Shown here piece after piece: positions 57,597-64,000 of a stretch of DNA of 64,000 nucleotides. The stretch comes from Bactericera cockerelli (taxonomy: Eukaryota > Arthropoda > Insecta > Hemiptera > Triozidae). The number at the start of each line of letters is the position of its first letter. Positions within the stretch are counted from its first letter, which is position 1. Where the stretch lies: assembly GCA_024516035.1 (NCBI GenBank), contig CM044958.1:20792568-20856567 (forward strand), read 5' to 3'. The notes below the pieces were generated by a model. The model was not told where the DNA came from. It searched no databases and was given only the letters and a program-made list of their open reading frames with translations. The position numbers and the translations under genes were made by a program.

Positions 57597-57931
57597 TTAT
57601 TGCCAACAATACTGAAACGGGGTACTTTTCTGTTAATGAATCTAGCAGTGGGTTTCAAAATTTGAAAAGATCAACAAAATTGCTGAGCGCTATCTAGTGC
57701 CACTCAATAAGGAATACACCTGTTATCTCAAGATTTCTCCTCTCTCCAGCAAGTACCGTGAAATATTCTTTCAGCATCTTTTCAAAGTTTTTTTTTATAT
57801 CATTTATTTTTCTCCTTGAATTAAAAGATCAACATCCTTTAATTAAAAGTCTTTTTTCTTTTATCTGTTGATTGTTGACCAGTTTTTATTTCATCTATCA
57901 TATGAAAATCAATTAAATCAAAAAGTAGTGA

Positions 57932-58548
57932 TATCCCCCAAAAAACACTTCGTGTAAAAATAGTCGTCAAGTGTTGGAATGATTAAAAAGAACTGATATC
58001 AAAAACGTCAATTTTCTATGTTTAAAGGAAATATTTTTCACGTAATAAGTCTCTTGATAATTCAACCAAAATAATAGCCTCACAACAACAATACACCTTT
58101 GAGCAAACTTCGATTTGGTATTTTGAGAATTTAACCAAAAAATAGCCACACAACAAAACAATGCTCTTGTAAGAACAATCTTGCATAATTACAGAACCAC
58201 GTCCTTGACTGCACACTGTTTTGTTCTGAAATTTATGTGAAGTACGTTGCTAACAAAACAGTGTGCAGTAGTCAAGGACGTGGTTATGTCATTGTGCAAG
58301 ATTGTTCTTACAAGAGCATTGTTTTGTTGTGTGGCTATTTTTTGGTTAAATTCTCAAAATACCAAATCGAAGTTTGCTCAAAGGTGTATTGTTGTTGTGA
58401 GGCTATTATTTTGGTTGAATTATCAAGAGACTTATTACGTGAAAAATATTTCCTTTAAACATAGAAAATTGACGTTTTTGATATCAGTTCTTTTTAATCA
58501 TTCCAACACTTGACGACTATTTTTACACGAAGTGTTTTTTGGGGGATA
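57932..58548. mobile_element. 617-bp foldback with near-perfect 295-bp arms
   Basis: Left arm 57932-58225 and right arm 58252-58548 are reverse complements with few mismatches, joined by a 26-bp loop. Outer end TATCCCCCAAAAAACACTTC. Both strands show the same open frame (for example YKSIVLLCGYFLVKF), which is a consequence of the symmetry. No protein domain. Confidence 0.93.
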
Positions 58549-59980
58549 GTATTAACAGAATGAAAAGTCTAACATATATGTATTTATGTGTATACAGGTT
58601 AGAACAGATTTAAAAAATATATTTTTTCCAAGAAAAGAAAACTATAATTTCTTAAAAAACAATATGAAACAATAAAATAATATTTAATTATTATTCAATG
58701 AGCAAGAAATTTGGGAAGTACAAGATATTGATTATAATATAGCTGAAACTGAAAACTTGAAATAAGTTAAATTTAGCTTAGGGGATTTTATATTGTATTT
58801 TGTATTAATTGTATAATAAATTATTAAAAAATAAATATATATACACACAGCCTAAACCGCTTGACCAAATGACTTGAAATTTGACAAGAAGTTTCCTTAT
58901 GTGATGTAGGTGCGTACTAAGAACGGATTTTACGATCGGACCACGGGTTCGAACACCAGCCACGGGAGAAGTGAAAATTATAAACATTAGTCTCAGGATT
59001 AAAAAAAAAAAAAATATTTTTAGCCATTGGTTCGTGCGTCAGTCCGTCCGTCCATCCATGTGTCTGTTAGTCGATTATCTCAAGAACGGAACAAGTTAAA
59101 GACTTGAAACTTGGATGAATGTTCCTTCTATACTACAAAGGCGACTCAAAACTTTTAAGATGCATGCGCATATGCGCACAGCGCACGATATAAAGATTTT
59201 ACTGTTAATCGATTAACTCAAGAACGGAAAAAGGTTTGTTAGATTATGTATAGATAATCTAACAAAAAACTTTTGAGGCACATGCGCACAATAATATGTT
59301 CAACACATTATAACTATGCTGTAGGTTAGAAACACAGAAAAATGATGAGAGTATAAAATGTGTGAAATTACAAAATGTACAAAAAAAATGATCATCAATT
59401 TTTTGATTGCGCATCAGGGGAATGCACAATGCGCATGACAATTTTCGGAAAAAAATGAAACTATGCTTTAGGTTAGAGATACAGAAAAATTATGAAACAT
59501 AAAATGTGTGAAATGAGCATAAACAAAAAATATATTCATCAATTTTTCAATTGCGCATTAGGGGCATGCGCAATGCGCACTATAATATGCGCATAGCAGT
59601 ATAACAGTCATAACTATGCTTTAAGTTAAAGACACAGAAAAGTTATAGGAAAGTAAAATGTGTAAAATAAAAAAACCAAGAAAAAACATGTTAACAAATT
59701 TTCTGGTGGGGCCTGCCATTGGGCCACAAAGGTCCAAAAAGTAATATATTAAAAAAAAAGTTAAAAGATACAAAAAGTCATGAGAATATAAAATGCTGAA
59801 AATAATAATTTGAACTAAAAATACATATACACATTTTTTGATATCTTGCACTGTTGGGCCAAAAAATGGACCTAAAGTTTGAATCTTTTTGAGTCCTTCG
59901 TCGGTAGCGGCTCTCAAGTCTCAAAATTTTGATATTTTTTTCAAAGCCAAATAAACTCAAAACGCGTTAAACGGTTTTTA
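58549..59980. other. Interior of the hAT-type element, degraded repeats
   Basis: A reverse tRNA-like head with box B near 58935-58970. 'gaacggaa' with 'caagttaaagacttgaaac' repeats, and four diverged copies of a 'gttagaga/cacagaaaaatgatgaga' block about 120-170 bp apart between 59320 and 59780. No gene. Confidence 0.45.
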
Positions 59981-60133
59981 ATATACCTCCGATCTCGATT
60001 CTCGATCTGATTCTTTTTTTTGATTAATCGATCTTGATTCAAGATAGAAGATCGATTCAAAAAATAGATCGATTCTCATCAAAAGATCGATCTCCGATTT
60101 AATCGAAGATCGATCCCCATCTCTAGAACAGTG

Positions 60134-60649
60134 CTTCGACAGCTTTACTTCTTCGTTGTGCTTTGTTTTGTCGTCCATTTTAAATTCGAATTTTGTAAAA
60201 TTGTCTAATTTTGTTTTTTTATCTCTGACTGAGTCAAGAGTTTTATAAGAGAAGAACTTTAATCAAATTATTACATTGAAGGTTTTGTCTTTTCTCCTTA
60301 AGTCTACGCCAACCTGCTTCTTTATATCAGGATATTCTATTCTAAGGTACATACCTACCAATTTTTTTTTTAAATCATAAAAGTATCTTTCTCTGAAACG
60401 TTGAAGCCCGTTTGCACCACTGTCTCTTGTCAAGTAAGTAGTAATTAAGTACAGTAGAAAAAGTTAACAACGACACCGTTTATAACGAACAATCGTTTGT
60501 AGCAAACAAATCCTCGGAGTCTTATGGAAAATTAACATTCGTATCGTTCATAACAAACATTGGGCTACAGCCAATACAATGACATCAATTATAGTGAAAA
60601 TTGGCTATAAGGAACAAATCTGTCTGGTCGCTTGAAGTTTGTTATAAAC
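60134..60649. other. Unassigned sequence right of the hAT-type element
   Basis: Begins with the displaced end of the 53382 foldback. 60440-60648 has 'acagtagaaaaagttaacaa' and 'cgtttataacgaacaatcgt' with partly mirrored words, a possible short TIR element. No gene recognised. Confidence 0.4.
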
Positions 60650-60650
60650 A

Positions 60651-62199
60651 ATGGGGCTTTCCCACATTTTTTACAAACCAATTATTCTTATGGTTTAGAA
60701 CACGCTGATTCTATTGGTGACATCCATTTTCAATTAGGAATCGCAATCATTGAGAAAATTTCATTTGAAAATTGGAAAATTTGAAACACCCTAATTTTCG
60801 CGGGCAGCCATTTATGTTTTGATGACGTCAAAAGTATGTAAACAAATTTTTTGGAGTTTTGAAATACTACAGTTTCCATAGGTTTCTCATAGATATCACT
60901 TCAATGAAATTGATTTTTTAAGCCTTCAGTGAATGAAAAACAGTATTTAATTTGTTATAAGTACTATCCTTGATACTATAGCTGACTATTACAAGAATTG
61001 ATTGTGGAACACGTTGTGAAAACAATGTGGAACACGTCGATTGAAAACGCGGTATTCTCTCTAGACTCCTCAAGTCTAGCTTGCCGATACTACAGTCGCG
61101 ACCTTGGTAATGTCTATTTTCTGTTTTCGTTCTGTGAGAATTCGTGATTCGCGAAGGGTTCAAGAGTCTATCATATACTGTCTGTCAAAACTGGTTGCTA
61201 CGATCGAGTTAGGATGCTGGCTGGGCCTTTGAACACTTTGCAAATTCACGTTTCACTTTCACAGAAGACTGATGATGTTGTTACTTATTATTAACACTCC
61301 CAATCTCAAAATAGCCACGTGTATACAATGCGAATCAATCCCGAAGAAGCATTGTGTCCGTAATTGTTTTAAAATGAAAAAATGCAATACCCAATACGAA
61401 GAAGATTTACATTAGCGTCATATTCGATAGTCGGACGTAAAAAAACAATATAAAGATTCCTTTAATAAAATCTCTAGCCTATACCTACGTATAGTATAAA
61501 TGGCACAGAACTTCTCATTTTTACATAACACAATAACCTTGTATAGTTCGCAATCCACATACACACTAAAGTTATCCTTCTCAGATTAATTACCACTAAA
61601 TCGTGGGGCTTGTAATTACCAATGATGAATTTTAAAATAATCCAAAGCCTTCACCGATTTTTGTCCTAACCACGCTGGACGTTTCTTAACCAAAGCAAGC
61701 GATTGGACGGCTGGCTGCACTTGAATTTGGTTTGCTAAATACGTCTGCAGCACGCGTGAAATACACGCGTAAATTGAAGAAATTGGCCATTGTAAAAGTC
61801 CTTACTGCAGGTAAATTTCCACTGACAGCCTTTGCAATACCGTCATCTACTGATATTTTATACATTGTTAGTTAACATTAAAGTTTAAAATACTATATTA
61901 GAGTTAAAATTCACAAATTTATTACAGTTTTAAATCGACTCTTCACATTCAACTCTAATGTAATTCTACACACAAAATTCGAAGTAGCGTTTCAAAATTG
62001 TTTGTTTACATACTTTTGACGTCACAGCGTAGGCGACCAATCAGATTGCGTTATTTCAAGGGAGACCTTTGGAGAGCCTTTTCATCCCTAAGGAATGACT
62101 TTTTTAATTTTTGGACATCAAAATCGTGTTCCTCGGGTCTTTTTACATTAGAATCAATCATTTGCTCGAAAAAAATAGTCATTTGGGAAAGCCCCATTT
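60651..62199. mobile_element. 1.55-kb TIR element upstream of TDP-43
   Basis: ATGGGGCTTTCCCA at 60650 and TGGGAAAGCCCCAT at 62187 are inverted. Inner words also mirror: 'gacgtcaaaagtatgtaaac' at 60825 against 'gtttacatacttttgacgtc' at 62005. It contains a 5S-like reverse relic at 61670-61735. No transposase seen. Confidence 0.6.
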
Positions 62200-62640
62200 C
62201 TACTTTACCTATTTTAATAGCTTACCTAGTCTGCAATGGTATAACTCAATCTAATGAACTCTACACAGAGGACTTTTGGATAACATCTAGGCTGGTATGC
62301 AGAGACAATTTTGTAATCCCTATAGGGTTCACTGTAGGGTGGTCCTGATTTTATCAATAAAGAATAAAAACACAAAATGATTATAATTTGATAACATTAT
62401 ATTTATTGTCTAAATTAAAAGTTAAATCTCATATTTTCATGCAAGTTCAGAGCAAATATACAGATGCAATATTTGTAACATAACTTATGTTAAGAACATG
62501 ATAGTTGTTTCTTCTTTTAGTAGTAAAACCGTGCAGCCCAATGCCTGACAAGAGAAAGAAAGACCTTGAGTATTGTCTCTAAATCAATAACTCAGACATA
62601 GAGCGTGTGAATATTAAAATGTTTTTTCCTTTTTGTACAG
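62200..62640. other. Region upstream of TDP-43 coding exon 1
   Basis: AT-rich; ends in a TTTTTTCC...TTGTACAG acceptor before 62641, so an untranslated exon lies upstream. No promoter motif can be supported. Confidence 0.45.
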
Positions 62641-62657
62641 GAATATTTCTAAGAAAA

Positions 62658-62910
62658 ATGGCACAGTACATATTCATTACTAACAACTCTGAAGATGATG
62701 CTATGGAAGTCCCTTCAGAAGATGATGGCACCATCTTGCTGAGTACTCTTCAAGCACAATATCCATCAGCCATTGGTCTCAAGTATAAAGTGGAGAATAG
62801 ATATAGAGCTGTCAAACTTGCTGGTGACAAACTGTATGCACCCCTGGATGGTTGGCAAGACAGAGTTTACTTTTGTACATTTGATGGCAAAAGTAACAAC
62901 AATACAGCAA
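62658..62910 (+). CDS. TBPH: TDP-43 coding exon 1
   Basis: The exon begins at 62641 after TTTTGTACAG; ATG 17 nt in (AAAAATGG, good context). Donor GTGAGT after 62910. Encodes residues 1-84, the N-terminal domain that mediates oligomerisation in the family. Confidence 0.87.
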
Positions 62911-63275
62911 GTGAGTTTAAAAACAAAAATAACTGTCCTATAAATGTAAATAATTAAGTTATGGGTAAGTAAGAACTAACTATATTTTTCAGATATATTA
63001 GAACCCTAATCTTAGTAAAGTCCTACACAAGTTTAAAGAAATTTGATCTATTCATTGGTATTTACATTTCAGAAAACTCAATGTTAACTGTTTTATTTTT
63101 TCCATCTTAATTTACAGGTGCTGTATCTCAGAGTAAAAGAAGCTACCCTGAGAATTCCAATTCCAGTGGGGATGTGCAAAACACTGACTTGGTGGTACTT
63201 GGCATTCCATGGCAGTTCAGTGATGCTGATTTGAAGGAATATTTTGAACAATATGGTACTCTGGAGTTTGCGAAT
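62658..63275 (+). CDS. TBPH: TDP-43 (TBPH), 5' part: N-terminal domain and start of RRM1
   Basis: TDP-43 binds UG-rich RNA and acts in splicing and RNA stability. Coding exon 1 is 62658-62910 (phase 1 out), exon 2 is 63118-63275 (phase 0 out, donor GTAAGT); the rest lies beyond the window. Exon 1 encodes the ubiquitin-like N-terminal domain (EVPSEDDGTILLSTLQAQYP, then GWQDRVYFCTFDGK). Exon 2 starts RRM1 with RNP2 LVVLGI and PWQFSDADLKEYFEQYGTLE. The ATG at 62658 is preferred over one at 62619, which lies upstream of the acceptor. The Lys/Arg nuclear-localisation segment typical between NTD and RRM1 is reduced to one KR, so this may be a divergent paralogue. Confidence 0.88.
63118..63275 (+). 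CDS. TBPH: TDP-43 coding exon 2
   Basis: Acceptor TTAATTTACAG; donor GTAAGT after 63275. Encodes a Ser/Asn-rich linker with one KR pair, then RRM1 beta-1 and helix-1. The frame continues into an exon right of the window. Confidence 0.87.
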
Positions 63276-63399
63276 GTAAGTCATTCAATGTTTGCCCAAG
63301 CCAGCATCAATGACACATTAAAAAACAAACACAATAGTTCCGATTTCTAATATTAGAAATTTCTCAGAAGTAAAATGAGCACATTAACATGTCAATGAG

Positions 63400-63640
63400 C
63401 ACACAAATAGCTCAGTGGTTAAGCAATCACTTGCCATGCGGAAGGTCCTGGGTTCGAACCCCCGCGCCAACAAAAATTTGTATTCAAAATTTGGTTACAG
63501 TTGTTTGTAAGGGATACCTTCCAGTGCGCTCGTGTTGACACATCAGAGGGGAGGCATACTACAGGATAGGCAAGGTACAACATAGACCAAAAGCGTCTAC
63601 AGTAGCTCCTGTTTCATGGTTATGAAATACTTATCTTAAT
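63400..63640 (+). repeat. tRNA-derived SINE (family E)
   Basis: Box A-like TAGCTCAGTGGTTAAGC, box B GGGTTCGAACCCC, body 'ggataccttccagtgcgctc' and end 'agtagctcctgtttcatgg'. Inverted copy at 9555-9850. Lies in TDP-43 intron 2. Confidence 0.85.
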
Positions 63641-63644
63641 AAAT

Positions 63645-63922
63645 AAATAAAATACACTGAATTATGGACACAACACTGCCTTGTGAATGTGCCACTTTTT
63701 TTCTGCTCTGTTCTTGGGTGTTTGGGGTCCACTCATACCTCGTGAGGAAAAATGAGTAGCTGCTTCAATGTGAGCAGCAACTAGTGGTGGAATTATAGGC
63801 AAAAATAAGATATTAGGATATTAAAAAATATGGAAAAGTCTTATAATTCTGCGCTACCCACTAAAATTTGTGATATAATAATGCAAAGAAACACATTTAT
63901 TATTATTATTAAAAAAAAAAAA
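63645..63922 (+). repeat. Fragments of two repeat families
   Basis: 63650-63690 matches the CACTGxxAATTATGGACACA family. 63696-63885 matches the body of the SINE at 2885-3150 ('gggtccactcatacctcgtg', 'aattctgcgctacccactaa'). An (ATT)n/A-run follows. Confidence 0.75.
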
Positions 63923-64000
63923 TACACCAGTTCTTGTTGTGTTACTGAAGTTAAACAACATCCAGCCAGGTTAGAACATGTATGGGCACCGATTCAAATT
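63923..64000 (+). repeat. 5S rRNA-derived SINE, cut by window edge
   Basis: ACTGAAGTTAAACAACATCC then 'tgtatgggcaccgattcaaa', the 5S-like head also seen at 35905. The body lies beyond the window. Confidence 0.8.

Larger units (their letters stand above)
53783..60125. mobile_element. hAT-type element with 8-bp target duplications
   Basis: GAACAGTG occurs at 53775-53782 and 60126-60133. The element begins TAGTGATGCCCGATC and ends GATCGATCCCCATCTCTA, imperfect inverted ends of the hAT kind. Subterminal ATCGAT-rich stretches lie at both ends (53795-53910, 59990-60120). It interrupts the foldback at 53382. The interior (6.3 kb) is a graveyard of nested repeats. The only transposase-like trace is a BED finger near 57.3 kb, which may belong to a nested copy. 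Confidence 0.75.

Noticed and set aside
57967..58513. Two small proteins on opposite strands with the same sequence
   Set aside because: An automatic result of the palindrome; no domain, no conserved codon pattern.
61998..62348. 116-codon + frame just before TDP-43
   Set aside because: Mostly inside the TIR element at 60651-62199; no domain recognised.
63403..63475. Possible tRNA gene in TDP-43 intron
   Set aside because: Good A and B boxes, but it continues into a SINE body that is also present inverted at 9555-9850.

Overview
The window is animal nuclear DNA, most likely from an insect. The genes are split by GT-AG introns and match animal proteins. There are no operons. The DNA between exons is AT-rich and packed with SINEs, foldback elements, a mariner, a hAT-type element, a LINE fossil and a nearly intact Ty3/gypsy retrovirus-like element. 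I cannot name the species; a hemipteran would fit the repeat style, but that is a guess. All exon boundaries were read by eye from splice signals, reading phase and protein similarity.

Three host genes can be supported. (1) SEL1L (Hrd3), + strand, 1001-14094: ten coding exons joining without a break into about 752 residues. It is the Sel1-repeat adaptor of the HRD1 ubiquitin-ligase complex in ER-associated degradation. (2) ZNFX1, - strand, 48182 down to 35120: one very large exon holding a UPF1-like helicase and NFX1-type zinc fingers, with a 1-nt frameshift near 43134, then two homologous candidate terminal exons (38097-37316 and 35850-35120) that accept the same splice phase. (3) The 5' end of a TDP-43 (TBPH) gene, + strand, from 62658 past the right edge.

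Layout. 1-14.5 kb: SEL1L, its introns carrying SINEs, a deleted mariner and two minisatellites that start at splice donors. 14.5-18.2 kb: a 5S-derived SINE and a LINE reverse transcriptase fossil broken by later insertions. 18.2-29.9 kb: a Ty3/gypsy element with two apparently identical 610-bp LTRs on the - strand. It has gag, a textbook -1 frameshift signal, pol, and an env split by a 1.65-kb foldback element; it landed inside a 45-bp tandem repeat. 30-35 kb: mixed repeats. 35.1-48.2 kb: ZNFX1. 48.2-53.4 kb: SINEs, MITEs and direct repeats. 53.8-60.1 kb: a hAT-type element with 8-bp target duplications, holding further nested elements. 60.6-62.2 kb: a TIR element. 62.6-64 kb: TDP-43 5' exons and SINEs.

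The three host genes do not form a pathway: SEL1L acts in ER quality control, ZNFX1 in RNA surveillance and antiviral or small-RNA biology, TDP-43 in nuclear RNA processing. The points most worth following are the twin ZNFX1 C-terminal exons, the splice-site-bearing minisatellites in SEL1L, the compact gag-pol frameshift signal, and a SINE tail shared by tRNA-type and 5S-type heads.
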